From positions 19,524,965-19,588,964 of the forward strand of contig OY720642.1 in assembly GCA_963169105.1 (NCBI GenBank): a stretch of 64,000 bases of DNA. The letters run 5' to 3'. The notes beneath the pieces are model-generated. The model was not told the origin of the DNA, did not search any database, and saw only the letters and a list, made by a program, of their open reading frames with translations. Position 1 is the stretch's first letter. Every line of letters starts with the position of its first letter. Position numbers and translations under genes: made by a program. Origin of the DNA: Ceriagrion tenellum (taxonomy: Eukaryota > Arthropoda > Insecta > Odonata > Coenagrionidae). Of this stretch, positions 26,297 through 38,634 are shown piece after piece.

Positions 26297-26428
26297 GAAA
26301 TGAATTACTTAGTTTTCCACAAATGATGTTTTACTTTGTCTGTGCCTGATGAAATCGCATAGAGATGAGACCCGGGTTCTAAGAATGTAGTAAATATTTT
26401 GTGGAAAACTTAAGTAATTTATCATTTC
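26297..26428. repeat. Hairpin repeat with CCTGATGA core
   Basis: Arms GAAATGAATTACTTAGTTTT... (26297-26323) and its inverse (26398-26428) flank GCCTGATGAAATCGC...GATGAGACCCGG. Same design as the elements at 20.3 and 32.0 kb; the arms share TTTTCCAC with the 20.3-kb copy. Confidence 0.6.
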
Positions 26429-26657
26429 ATTATGGAGAAATTCTACCAAGTTAATGCCAATACCATTAATTCTTTCCCCATGTATCTACTAGGTGAAAAT
26501 TTCTCGAGTTTTCCAACGGGTGTCGTGTTCATAATGTCCTCCTTATTATCGATGTGTGACTCGCCCATCTTCATCAGGTGTCGTTGAAAATGATGACACA
26601 GTCAATTATATGCACCCTGGTATCCGAGAGACTTAGATTCGAGGATTCTGAAAGACG

Positions 26658-26831
26658 ATGGGCGAGTCCTACATGGAAATCCCGGAGGACGTGAAAAACC
26701 TGACCCGGTGGATAGAAGACATTTTCGCCTGGATCCTGGGAATACCCACAACTTTTGTCCTGGTTTATTTTCTTTACCTCCGTTTCAATCGTTACCGTTT
26801 TTTGGATGCACGATTCTTTAGTTGTAACTGA
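26658..26831 (+). CDS. Candidate membrane micropeptide, 57 aa
   Basis: An unrecognised 57-residue frame. It starts at ATG 26658 with A at -3 and G at +4, has an in-frame TGA shortly upstream, and stops at TGA 26829-26831. The N-terminal ~20 residues are acidic and amphipathic (MGESYMEIPEDVKNLTRWIE). Then comes a hydrophobic segment at residues ~22-42 (IFAWILGIPTTFVLVYFLYL), and a short Arg-rich tail (RFNRYRF). Codons through the membrane segment favour C or G at the third base (CTG, ACC, GCC, ATC, GTC), unlike the AT-rich surroundings. Size and layout resemble arthropod and vertebrate single-pass regulators of SERCA-type pumps, but I see no decisive motif and assign no function. It could also be one exon of a larger gene: AG acceptors occur just upstream (e.g. 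ACTTAG near 26636). Confidence 0.5.
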   Translation: MGESYMEIPEDVKNLTRWIEDIFAWILGIPTTFVLVYFLYLRFNRYRFLDARFFSCN

Positions 26832-29059
26832 ATTACGTTTCTAATTTCGTCCATAAACATTGTCTCGCTATTTTTATTCCTCTTCGTTGTACATAGGAGC
26901 TTGTAAGTTCAATACACAAGTGGTCAGTTGAGGAATTGACTTCTTAGGCAAAGACTGGGTAACGGTTTTTTCTGGCAGTGCGCGAGCAACAAAAGCGAAC
27001 TGCCACTATTTCGATACATTTAATTTTTGATTATCTACATATCGGCGAGAAAACCTAATTCACCCTTAAATATTTTGCGTATGGTGCTTTAATTTACTGT
27101 TATCAGGTCCCTCGTAGAAATAAGCGGTGTTGTATCTATTCAAAGATACCGTCCTCTTAATGGGAAATGTGATTATTTGGTAATCGTTTCATCGACATTA
27201 AGGCGTATGTAGTTCCCTGCCCGTGGATCAGGTCATTATTTCGTAGTAAATGATTTTGGCTTCAACTTCATGACGTCGTGGTACTCCGTTTATTAATGAA
27301 AGAAGCGTTTTATAGTCCTCGAAACAGTTTTATTTAACTTTACGACCAAGGTCTCGACTTATGATTAAGGTCTTAATAATGACTTCGCGTCATTCGAATC
27401 TACATTGTCGTTAAGTTCTCGACTTACGCAGTCATTATAGACGCCTTAATGATAATTTGCTTAAGTCGAATCTATTGTCGGTAAGTAAAATAAAATTGCA
27501 TCGCGGAAAATACAAAATTTACTTCGGCTAATTAGATTTTTGCTTACGCAAATTCTCATCCTTTCTTTATTTCGACGTTGAAATCCGGTTCGAGAGTCGA
27601 AATTAAAAATCTCCAATTGTTATTTCGGGTTCTCAGATTCTCTATTCTTGCGAACGTGCCTAATTATGCTCGTTAGTCCATGGAATACTCAAATTACCGC
27701 GAGAAAACTTTTACGTGGTGTAAGTTCGAACCGCGAACCTCTGTCTCGCTGAGCCAATACGGATCCTCAATTCTACCCAAGCTCCCTGGTTCTTTTGGCG
27801 GCTGAAGTGGAATTTAAGGGTACTGGTTTTTTCCACTCGTGGTCCATCATGGATGGCATTCGTGTAAATGAAAAGGAAGCTGAGGAGCCGCCGCTAACCC
27901 CAGAGAATAAATCCTTAACCATTTGATTGCCGTGTCGAGGAACGTAATTTAATGCATCCAATCTCAGCAAAGTGCGTCTTAACTTTTTCCAAAGACTCAA
28001 CCTCCTGGAAATGAGGGCGTAGAAATTCCGAGGTATATCAATTCGGTCAGGTTATCCGCAAAATGACGTGGTCTTTTCGTCTTCTTGACGTTGACGGAAT
28101 ATGCGGGTTTGTGTATAGCGCCAGCCTGACGGTAAATTGGCATGAGCATTATCGATACGAGAGCGTTTTAACTTCGGTTTTAATGACGAGAAAACACTTA
28201 TCCAGATATTGTAAAACCGAGCCTTGCGTTAACTGATGGTTATGATGTTGTGTAATACACCATACTGTTAATTCGTGAGCGTGACAAGAGAAACTTAGTT
28301 TTTATGTCGAAAAGTTATTTAACCAGAGACAATGGAGCGGGCCTTAGGAATTTTAACCGGGGAATGTTTGAATGGAATATAGCCGACCAATGCGCTAAGG
28401 CATCCTGGACCGAGATCAGTAATTTCATCCCCGCGTGGATGTTTTTGTTTCACCTTGCCAGTATCACGGGCGCTGAATCTTTAAATAGTGTTTCAGGCTT
28501 TAGTTGGGATCGGGGAAGAGACGCTGTGTTTGCCTCGTGCGAAGGCGAGGCAAATAACTGAAATCATTCTAATGCGGCCCAAACACGCTGCTACCCTATT
28601 TCCCCTCCCCCGTGGCCCTCGGAACGAATTCCCATCGGGAAACATCATAAGCTTTATCTCCGTTTCAAAATCATTCGCAGCCCCTAAGTCAAGTCTATTA
28701 ATACACAAATAGCTAGTGCGAGATTTGGGAACATTTCTCCGAGCCTATCGACGAATCTGAAGTGTGAAAACAATTTTGTTTTCATTTGCCACAGCTCAAG
28801 CTTACGCTGGCTTTCTAATTACTCGTTACAACGACTAGTTCATTTAGAATTTCCACGACTGATGATTAGAACTTGGGATTTTGTAATCGTTGGCACTACT
28901 CTCCACCGGGCTTCCTTGGCTTAATGGGACTCCTGGTGGTAGTCGTTTTGAAGTTGTGACTAAAAATTGGCTTCTTAAGTCGTGAGACTATGTTCGAAAC
29001 CCGACGGATTTGGAGGTCATGCGGAGGGCTCTCATTCCTTTATCGAGTGCCGTGTAGAG
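26832..29059. other. CpG-rich intergenic DNA with a tRNA-like promoter pair
   Basis: Mostly unremarkable. On the minus strand at 27765-27724, GTATTGGCTCAGCGAGAC resembles a tRNA box A and GGTTCGAACTTAC a box B, spaced as in tRNA-derived SINEs. No SINE body was recognised. The frames at 28304-28712 match nothing known. Confidence 0.35.
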
Positions 29060-29314
29060 CAGTGGTCTTCAACCAGTGGTTGCTGGACCGGTGCCGATCC
29101 GTAGAAATTTCCTGCCAGGCGACGAAAAATCTCATCCGAATCGTGTAGATGTTACGCCCTAGCCTCTAAACGGCACAGGTCGTACGAACTGACTTTTTTA
29201 AGCATTAGACTTGACAAATATAAAATTTTCGACCGTGGTTATTATGTCTGTATTGGCCTTCAGCCGATCCGCAAAGTATTTATGGCCGCGGGTTCACAAG
29301 GTTGAAGAGTGCTA
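29060..29314. mobile_element. hAT MITE with target duplication
   Basis: Termini CAGTGGTCTTCAACC and, inverted, TAGCACTCTTCAACC. Flanks GTGTAGAG (29052-29059) and GTGTAGAT (29315-29322) match at 7 of 8 bases, the hAT duplication length. 255 bp, non-coding. Confidence 0.85.
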
Positions 29315-29442
29315 GTGTAGATACCACGCTATTGTTCGTCCATCGGATGAAAATGAATCCTCTCATCTGAATGAGCTAATTCTGATGCCATACCCTGATT
29401 TTCCTTCCCTCTACCCTCGGAAAATTCTCCTCATTTGATATG

Positions 29443-30196
29443 CAGGGTGGCGATCGTCAGGGAAAACCTGAAATTGTCAGGGAAATTTGAATTTCTGGAA
29501 AAGTCGGAATTCTTGTAACAGTCAGGGAGAAACTGGGATAGGAATCCTCGTTATTCGCTCCTCGTTATACGAATCCTCGCTGGCGATTGTCAGGGAAAAC
29601 CTGAAATTGTCAGGGAAATTTGAATTTCTGAAAAGTCAGGGAATTCTCGTAACAGTCAGGGTGAAACTGGGATGGGAATCGTTATTTTTCTACCATTGCG
29701 TTTATCGACCAGTCTTCCCCGGCCTTTATTTCACCTACTAAACTAGAGTCCGTCTCTGACGTGCATGGAATAATCCCTATTAATTCGTGGAATATTCAAT
29801 TGTGAATCTTAGTTATTTAGTTGTTAATCAGACGTACAATGTATCCATTTTGTTCATCCTTATGGCGATATTTGCCTAGTAGTGTTAAAATTTATGATCA
29901 CAGTGTATTACGCTCATCACAAGGAATCCGAGGCTATTTTGTTCGGAAAATTTTACCTCGCGTTATTTTTACTTCCCAAACTCACGTCAAGAGGTAGCTG
30001 GAGCGCACTAGCTTATAGTATATACATGCTTGCAGTTCTAAAAATACGAGACGATGATGAGAAAATTTAAAGCTGCTGTAGAAAATTTAATTCAGCAGAA
30101 AAAATATTCCATTAATAGGTGACCTTTTGGCGATCGGTCAGGGGACTCGGTAAATCCATCAGGGAATTTAAACATTGGTTATCAGTAGCCACCCTG
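29443..30196. mobile_element. MITE with CAGGGTGGC termini and internal duplication
   Basis: Begins CAGGGTGGCGATCGTCAGG and ends GCCACCCTG, bracketed by perfect ATATG duplications (29438-29442 and 30197-30201). The left part contains a 133-bp tandem duplication (cgatCGTCAGGGAAAACC at 29451 and again at 29584) built of shorter GTCAGGGAAA units. No transposase. 754 bp. Confidence 0.8.
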
Positions 30197-30201
30197 ATAT
30201 G

Positions 30202-31677
30202 GCGCGGGTGAAATCAGGCATCGTTCGTCTCTTACAGCTGTGAAAATTCCTATATTGGGTGAAATGTGGACGCTCACGTTTTCTCCGCTTCCCTCCAGAA
30301 GCTCTTGACATCGCTGTTGTCATCATTTCCGGTGAGAAAGAAGTGCTCGAAATGATGACGCGCTGGGACGTCTGGAGGAAAGGGAGGAAGGAGGACGTCG
30401 CGTCCCCCTTCCCCCCCGCCCTACCCCCGCAACGGCTGCCCGGCGGATTTAATTCGCGAATCTATCTGAGATGCAACATCGCCAGCAACGGGCGATTCAG
30501 AAGAAGGCAACTTTGAGCAGAGTAGCTTCCCTTTCACTGCTGCAAACGTACTGGTACGTTCACACATCAGGCTGCTGTGAACGTACTATTACGCTCGGGC
30601 TCTGTGGAGCGCTTCATGGTTACTCACTAGCCCTTGATTGCTTTTAAATACACAATATACAGAAAATGTTTCTTAAGCTTCAAGTTATTAAAAAACATAT
30701 AAATATGTATATCATGACTTTCTTCTATGGAATATATTACTCGAGGAAGAGTTCCGCGCGGGCGATTCACTTTTCAACCGCTTGGTAAGCCTCATGATCG
30801 GGAGACCGGGCCGCAGCGGAAGGGTTAAGCAAATAATGCATTCTGTCAGAAGTCAGCTACTATCTATTCTACTGCTATTCTATCAGAAGTCATAACAAAC
30901 AGCTAATTACGCAGGCTTGGGAAGAAGAAAGTAAACTTGTTGAATATGTGTATGGAGACTGCTGTTGTGTATAGTGAACGATCTCAGAAGGAAACCGCAG
31001 AGGTTATGGAATAATAAAGACTCGATTTTACGTGAAGGATTATTAATACCTATGTAACGAACTGAGTGAATCGCCGACTAAGAATTCCCCTTGTTAAGAG
31101 TTGGGGAGATTAGATTCTTGATGAAAGCCGGAAGGTTGACGGAACAAATTGAGCAAATCATGTGGAATATCGGCCTCGTGAAAAAATTTCTTCACCAGCT
31201 ACAGCAATCAATGCAAAGGTTCACTTCAGCTCTCCTCTCCATTCTCTAGACCAGCCTGCAGCTTCACTCCTACGCCATTTCTTACTTCAACTTCCCCCAT
31301 ATTTTTCCAGTTGCATGTTTGGCCCTCAGGTATTCTCTATGTTCATTTTCTTCTATTTTTGGTTTTAGTATACTCTTTTAACCTTGCTAGGGATCCTCTC
31401 CGTTTGTCCCATGTCCCTTCCAGCGTTTTCGTTGTAGACCCTTTCTACTAGCTCTTCTTGAGACTCCCTATATGGAGATTGTATTCGTCTATTAAATCTT
31501 TATGTTTCCAAGTTGGCTCCTCCCAAAACACCTCCGAAAAGAAAAATCAGTTGGAGGTATTAGCACGGTTCCTTAGCGTGTGTAATATCATCATCGTCAT
31601 TACTGCGTTCAGTGTGACGACTGGTTGAATGTTTTATTCACTCTTCCCTGTCATATGGTGACTCCATTTGCCTAGAT
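30202..31677. other. Intergenic, with a GC-rich patch at 30270-30530
   Basis: The patch is rich in CpG and purine/pyrimidine runs (GGAAAGGGAGGAAGGAGG). An 85-codon frame crosses it but matches no family. The rest shows no recognisable gene or repeat. Confidence 0.35.
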
Positions 31678-31939
31678 CAGCGTTTCCCAAAATGCTCCGC
31701 GGGGTTCTGTCCGTTTCGGTTATGAAGATGACAAGCGTCACATAAATTATATTGCTGCATCCATATAGCTATTTTATCATTTTCTTTATTAAGATGTACC
31801 TTATCCTTCCGTATACGCATTGTGTTTGAGATGCCCTACATAGCACAGATAGGACTAAGCATTAAAGATTCCTTAAGGCTCCAAGAGAAGCTTTCGCTTG
31901 AAAAAGGGCTTCGCGGCTGAGAAAGTTGGGGAACCGTTG
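31678..31939. mobile_element. hAT MITE
   Basis: Left end CAGCGTTTCCCAAAATGCTC and inverted right end CAACGGTTCCCCAACTTTCT share the common hAT CAGNGGTTCCCAAACT-type terminus. The flanking octamers GCCTAGAT and ATCTTGAT match at only 5 of 8 bases. 262 bp, non-coding. Confidence 0.65.
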
Positions 31940-31990
31940 ATCTTGATGGCTCTTCGTCTAACGTTTCTATAGTGACTCCCGAGATATGCA

Positions 31991-32134
31991 GCGCTTGGAG
32001 CATTTTAAGCCCGACGTTTCACGCGCGTTGCAGCGAGTGCCTTCAGAAGCGAAGTGATTATTTCTGTTTGTATAGCTCCTGAAGATGCTCGCTGCAACGC
32101 GAGTGAAACGTTGAGCCTAAAATTCTTCAAGCGC
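31991..32134. repeat. Hairpin element of two inverted CTGAAG...GAAACGT modules
   Basis: The 56-bp arms at 31991-32046 and 32079-32134 are near-perfect inverted copies around a ~32-bp loop. Each arm, read outwards from the loop, gives CTGAAG(A/G), a small GC stem (CTCGC...GCGAG), GAAACGT and AAATT or AAAATG, ending GCGC. Confidence 0.75.
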
Positions 32135-32539
32135 GACAGAACCACGATAGCATCTGTCGACAGCTGCCAAAACCTACACTCGAGTTCTCCTGTCTCATCT
32201 CACGGTTTATCCAGTTAAGGCCGTTGTGACGGGTTCTGGTTGGAATAGGTGGGGACAATCGTGAGAGACGGCGACGCAAGGAGATCGCGTGAGGAAATGA
32301 AGCGGTTATCTGAGAAGAGGATGGGACGGTAAGCTATAGCGGAGCAAGGGGGTCTTCGGATTGATCGAGTGCTGATTGCGATGAGTCCCAGTGGAGTGAG
32401 ATGTCTTCCTTCACATTCGCCCCTTCGTGGTCCTCTCGGAAAAAGGGATTTCGCGTGGGCAGGGTGCGAAGGGAGGAGTAGGAAGGGACTGCTTGCTAGT
32501 GTACTTATGCAATTGCTAAAAGGACCAGTTTGCCAGTCT

Positions 32540-33300
32540 CAAAAGTGACGTGACTCAGATTTTTCCACGGGGGCGCAACTCGCGCGGGATGTTCTATTCT
32601 TGCAGGGCGTCTTTATCTTGTTTTCACCGTTTTGAAACACCTCACGCCACTCTCTCCTACTCGTCCGCTGTATCTCTGTCTGTCCGCCGCCTCCGTCGTC
32701 CCCCACTATCCCATACCCCGCCAACGTTCGCTTCCCTTTTTCGTTTTGCTCGGGAGCGGGGAGAAGAAAATGAGACGAATAAAACTGACGGAGCGGAGGA
32801 ACGGGCCCGGGCGCGGGGACAAAACGGTACGGCGGACGCTGGGATCCCGATTTCGAGGCCCGCTCCGCTCACCACATATTTAGCATCGGCGCGGGAGCGG
32901 CAGCAGGTAGGCGGCCTGTCTGTCCCTTCCACTCGTCGGGGAGCGACGACACCCGCGCCCGCGGCTCGGAGGAGGGGGACGGGTGGAAAAAAGAATTTCT
33001 CGGTCGCTAATTTTGAAAAGCTTGGCGACGCGGAAGGGAAGAGTAGGAAGGGGTGGGGGGGCGTGAGGGGGGACAGATGAGGGGAGGATGAGGGTGCTAC
33101 ATTTGGCCCCGCGGTTGGTTTCGTGTGTGGTGGGACGGGGGAGGAAGTTGTCGCGCGCGAGGGAGGAAATAATAGAATCTTGCTCGAAAAATCTAAATCG
33201 GAAAAAGTCCGCGGAAATCATTTCGCTCGCTCCTCTGAAAGTTTCGCCTTCCTTGCGAAAACTCCCGCTTACCCATCGGAGGGGGGGGGGGATGGTTATG
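32540..33300. promoter_or_regulatory. CpG-island-like block, orphan promoter candidate
   Basis: A sharply GC- and CpG-rich interval (e.g. CGGGCCCGGGCGCGGGGAC around 32804-32822) with open frames in nearly every phase on both strands, as expected of base composition rather than coding. It could mark a promoter or first exon of a gene whose other exons are not recognisable. None of the frames matches a known protein. Confidence 0.35.
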
Positions 33301-33348
33301 ATACGTCGATTCACCAGTAGACAAAATACATTTGTATAGGTTTCGTCA

Positions 33349-33760
33349 TCCCTGGTAAAAAAATTCTGTACGGTTTCCTTATATATACTTCTACAGAATT
33401 TCTTAAAAAGTTCTGTAGATATTCCTTAAAGTATTGAAACGCCATTTTACGGCATTCCTTTCGATGTTCTGCAGAATACCTTAGGATGTTCTAAAGAATA
33501 CCTTAGGACGTTCTGCGGAATTCCTTAAGACGTTCTACAGAAGCCCTTTGACGCTCTGTAGAACTCCTTACAAGCTTGAGGAAACCTCACATATTTCCAT
33601 AGAGTTGCTGAAGTTCTACAGAACAAATTTTCTGTAGAGTCAGGCTCACATGCTCCGTACAGATCCTTAGAAAAGGAACTAATTCTGAAGAAAAAGAGTC
33701 AATTTGTGTAGGATTCCTTACGCTCTACAGAACAGCCTCTAAGGAATTTTTTAGCTGGGA
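33349..33760 (+). mobile_element. TIR element with 22-bp palindromic units, copy 1
   Basis: Ends CCCTGGTAAAAAAATTC and inverted CCCAGCTAAAAAATTCC. The interior carries 22-bp tandem units starting at 33463, 33485, 33507, 33529 and ~33550. Each has a palindromic core of the type TTCTGCAGAA and a CCTTAGGA spacer. A second, inverted copy lies at 54159-54566. No coding capacity. Confidence 0.8.
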
Positions 33761-36700
33761 TACATAAGCATTGAGTATGATATAATATATTCGCCCAAGG
33801 ATCTGATACATAAATTTCTACAGATATTGGGCACGTCCTGTCATAAATACATTTGTACATGTTAACTTAATTATGCTACAGTATACAATAAATTCTAAAG
33901 CAGAACTATCCACAGCATCAAGGACATATTCTCTAATAAAATAATAAATTTGGTTCAACAGATGATTTTTCAATTACAATTTGAGTGAATTAGTATTAAT
34001 TAAAATTTTGATACATTCACTGGGGAAGGTTTTCGCATTAACTGATTGGAAATGATGCACGTCTCTCTCTTTGCATTTTCCACTCAATTTATTTCCGATC
34101 ATGATCTATGCATGAAACGCCATAATCAAGGATGATTCCCGTAGGTGTGACCTTGATAATCACATATTATGTCGAAAACATGGTCGGAAATATAGGTGTG
34201 TGGAATATACAAAGAACAGATTTACTGAGTGATGTATTGAATGCAATTAGGTGTTATTTTTGGACTTGAAACAACCTTGTTAATTCCATAGGACCAATTA
34301 TTTTACCGACTCCCAGTTTTGAGTGTTCTCCTTGGGAATCATTGCACTGTAACCTTGCTCGAAGAACCAGACTGCATACTAAGTAAATTCCTCTGAATTG
34401 TTCTTTGGCCGAGTTATGGTTTGTTATTACTATCATTGTAAGAATTCTGCGGAAAGGCATTTAGCCCAATGGTAACATACATCTTTCATTCGTTCAAAAA
34501 ATACGTATAAAAATCGAGAGCATCAACGAAAAAATATTATGGATGTAGAGAAGGTATTAATTATTGGACAATTTTTATCACCTTTTCTGAAAAATAAGTA
34601 TATTACTTTGGAAGGCATTGAAAATTTTTGCCGGCAGATCGTTCCATTCAAGTATTAGTCAAATTCTTAGGATACTATATTTCACCTTCCAAGGTTTTCG
34701 AATATTCCATCTTTAGAATGATTAAAAAGTCTGTTCACTAAGTCAGGAAGATATTTGGCGCAATGGAATTCACTATGTAGGTGGGCGTTTCTTTCTTTGT
34801 GCCGGGAAGGATTGCACGGGTGCCGAGGTGACGAGACTGCTGTCTTCCCCGGGCAAAGTAGACCGTTATATCGCTATAAATTGCGCGGTGCTCAATTTGC
34901 CTTCAGCTTAATTTACCCAACGGACAGGTTTACAATTCCGTTTTAACCGCGAGCATTAAGAGATCGTGGTGACGGTCATTAAAACGATAAATATGTAATT
35001 CAGCAAGTTGTTTAGTTGCTTGAATGGCTTTACGAAGCCTTGTCATGTCAGCTAACCTCTCTACTACCCGTAAGTCTCTAAGTCTCGTATTCCAGCTTTA
35101 CTCTCGAAATTCTAATAGCTCCATTAATGTGCCTACGCTTCCATTTCATGCAATGTTATGCAATTTAATCGACGTTCCTTCCCCTACTCCACGCACTTGA
35201 CATGGCTAAGAGGGTCTCATGGAGATGTAGATCGCCGTGCCCCGTGGGTTCCTTTTGTCTGAGTCTAATCTCTTCATTTTCTACTCCGCCTATTTTTAAG
35301 CGTCTTGCGGCGAATCACATCGCGTTTCATCGGCTTCCTAGGTTTTTTTTTAATTTACGCCGTTTTAAACGGGGAAGAGTTTCATTCAGCGTCTCTCCTG
35401 CACTCCGTTGCGTTAATCTCTCCGTATTTTCTCTTTTTTTTGCTCGGTAAATACTTTGAATCGCTTGCACTGGGGAATCAGGTACTACGCTTACTGAGAT
35501 GGCCGAGAGGCGAATAAAGCTGGCCAAAATTTATTTGCATAATTGATCGCCAGTCTTTTCACGGCTACTTAGGCTAGCTTTTTCATATCTGCAACGTATT
35601 GGTGACTTCATGTGTGTAATTTCCTGTTATAGTCATAATCGATGTCCATGAATAACCTCGGTCCGTGAAACACTGCGCACCAATGGTTTGGTAAATAATC
35701 ACTAATATAAACTAAATTGAGAAATTCATTGCTTGATATCTTCGACAAAATGTGTTCCTACTTCTGACTCATATCATTGAAAAAGTAAAATTTAACAGCC
35801 GAACGCTATGCAATCGAAAGTCGTTGCAGGTATAGATTTCGCGGTTAACGACCAGTTTTAGATTTTGACCATTATTTTCCTTGCTTAAAAAGTTTCTGTT
35901 AAATTTATTATTATTATTAAAGTTTTGGTGGATTTTATTATTTGTAGTCTGGATGTTATGATGCTAAATTTACGGATTCCGATTAAAACTCAATCCCAAG
36001 CGAGATATAGTGGAAGTCATCCTTGTTTTTAAAATGAATTAGCTCTTTTCCGTGGAAAAAATTTGTTCACACTACGTGTTTCGGCTCACTTTCTTCAGGT
36101 GACTGGAAACTTTTCATAATTAAGTTCCTTTTCAGACAGTGGGTTGAGGAGCTATGGGGAGAAATTAGATTGAAGAGGAAATAGGATTGAGGTAAGTCTT
36201 TTACTTTTAGTGGTAATACATTTTACCTTTATTGAAATCCAGCCCCCTGTGTGGTATCGCTCAAGGGACTGTAACATCTTTCGAATTTGCTCTCCGCGGA
36301 AAGCTGTGTGTTGGCTTCCTCGGATGTGGTGTTAATGTTTACTTTCGTTAATTTTTGGCGCTTTTTAATGATGATATCTTAGTGGTTTTGGAAAATATTT
36401 AGTTCTATGGTTGGGGATTGTTTAATGGGTTCGATAGATTTTTAGTTAGGTACTTGTCGGCATGCTGAATTCTAAGAAGTCAATATTCTATCCTAAGTAA
36501 ATTGTCTTTGGTGACCATTTTTAGGTCCTTGTAATGATAGCCACATTACTTTCGTGTAGTTAAACTCATTATAAATGGCATCATTCAGGTATGGCGAACT
36601 CTTGTTGCGTATATTTCGAATGCCCTCATTTAAAGAGAGAGAAACCTTAACTTAAAACGCTATACGTGAGCCCATGAAAGAGATATGGTTGAAATCGTGT

Positions 36701-38140
36701 GCTTTCTATGGGGGAAATTTCTTTTAAGAGACTGGCGTTGGCCCATGAAACAGTACGAATAGTGGCTGTAATCCTATCCTCCTTTCGAGATGATGGTTTC
36801 TATTCATTGAAAACGTTTCGAGGAGACTTCCACGATACAGTTTGTCGGGGCATCTTTCGCCTTGTTTTAAATATTCCTTAACTTTTTTCTGCTGGGAATT
36901 TAAGTTCCAAACTATGGGTGAGCTGGAAACTCTTAATACTTTTCTCGTACATTTAACACAACTCTGGTTTAAACGGCGGTGTCAAAGCAGCGACATAATT
37001 GTTACACAACATATGAACGGTGTGGTGAAAAAATACGAATAGATTCATCTATTTCAAAATGCTTGGATTATATTTTCTCAAAGCGCTTACACTTAAGTGA
37101 ATTGCAAGCGTAAAGACTGAGGACGATGGTATTTTTTTTAGTTTCTTTAGCTAATCAATTCATAAGACTCCGTATTAAATGTTTTTTCTAAAATTCAGGA
37201 AGAATGCTGTATTTTTGGAAGTCGTATTGCCGCACTGACTTTCAGCTTTCTTGTTCGACCATTTTCTCAAAAAATAGACATCTCAAAAGAAGAATTTTCT
37301 CTCCACCGTAATGCCAAATTAGAGAATGAGTGGATTGGGAATACGTTACGAAAATAATGCAGTTTTTGCAAATGTACCGGTCGATTTTCGGGCGGGAGCC
37401 ATGTTGGGTTAATTGCTATGCATTAGAAAAACGGACTTGTTGTGACCTAGGATGGCATCTGATTCCGTCTTTATTCTACGTTCCTGTCGAATTATATATG
37501 TGACGCCGCATGTACCATGTTTGTCCCGTGCTTCAATTACACGTGCGATAGAACATGGCAGCATGCATCTCCGTAGTTATCTTGTTTCGGAATAAAAATA
37601 AGGGTTTGTGGAAATAAATAATAGAAATTGAGTTTGTAAACCAGGCACCATAATGTTTTCCACCGTGTTTTCCACCAATCCTGAAATTACGGGGTTGATA
37701 TTTTTGCACTAACTCTTACGAGTCAGCGGAACTTTATTTTTTTTACCCCCCCCCCCCCCCAGTTCGCCTCTTCTCATCTGTGTCCAAGGTCGGAAAAAGC
37801 TAGATTTGTGATTCCTGATTGACACCATAGCTGCTTTGGCAGCGGGTCAAGATCCCACTTAAGGTGGCAGGCCTGGGCGTCTCTTTGATTCCAGGGCGGC
37901 GAACCTGCTACACGTGCGGCAATGATGCCAGACCAGAGGATCACTCAGGGCTAATGGGAGAAAAAGAGTACTTTTAATGGCCGTTATTTTCTGAAATTTT
38001 GGGGTATTTGGGGAAGAGTCCGATGACCACTGATTTTCAACGGTAGGGATAGGCGGATGAAAAGGTATCTGGGAGTAGGATTATTTGGGGATCCGGGAAG
38101 AAAGTTCCGTGGAATAACCGATCACAATAATCATAAATTA
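33761..38140. other. Long intergenic stretch without a recognisable gene
   Basis: Short frames only. A CCTGAAGA...GAAAC module lies on the minus strand at about 36115-36050, followed by TTTTTTCCACGG. A C15 homopolymer sits at 37746-37760. Frames at 35202-35527 and 36699-37042 match nothing known to me. Confidence 0.4.
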
Positions 38141-38149
38141 GGATCTTTT

Positions 38150-38480
38150 AAAAAGGAATTTGATTAGTACAGCGATAAATTTAGGGAAATCAGATGATTC
38201 TCCCTTGTTAATACCCACTTGGAATACGCGGCCAGTATTTGGGATCTGTATGAGGTTAGCTTAAAACCCGAGTAAGAACGCGTACAGCGAAGATCGGTGA
38301 GATACATTGAAGCCCGTTATGCTACAGATCTTTTGAAACAACTGGAATGGGAATTGTTTCAGACTCTATAACAATTTAGACAATCTATTGCGTAAGATCC
38401 AAACCATTTTCTTTTCGGACGACGCCAATAACATATAACGAAATCCGACGCGCGGTAAATTATCTCATGAAAATTAAATT
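38150..38480 (+). mobile_element. LINE fragment, second lineage
   Basis: Broken text in the same sense as the next copy (PTWNTRPVFG-like, QLEWELFQTL-like around 38335-38372) suggests the C-terminal region of another Jockey/CR1-type polymerase. Poorly preserved; limits approximate. Confidence 0.4.
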
Positions 38481-38634
38481 AGGGAACTAGACTGCAGAAC
38501 GGACAGGTTTAAAATGTCATTTTCCCCGTAAACGATAGGAGACCATAGCAGCTGCCAACGAGACTTTTAACTAGGCTTTTCGGTGGTAGAGTAACTAATT
38601 AGTAGATTGGCTTCCTTATGCCTATATACTTTCT

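Noticed and set aside
32550..33339. Long ORFs (up to 176 codons) on both strands of the GC-rich block
   Set aside because: Open in many frames because of base composition, low-complexity Arg/Pro/Ser text, no domain.
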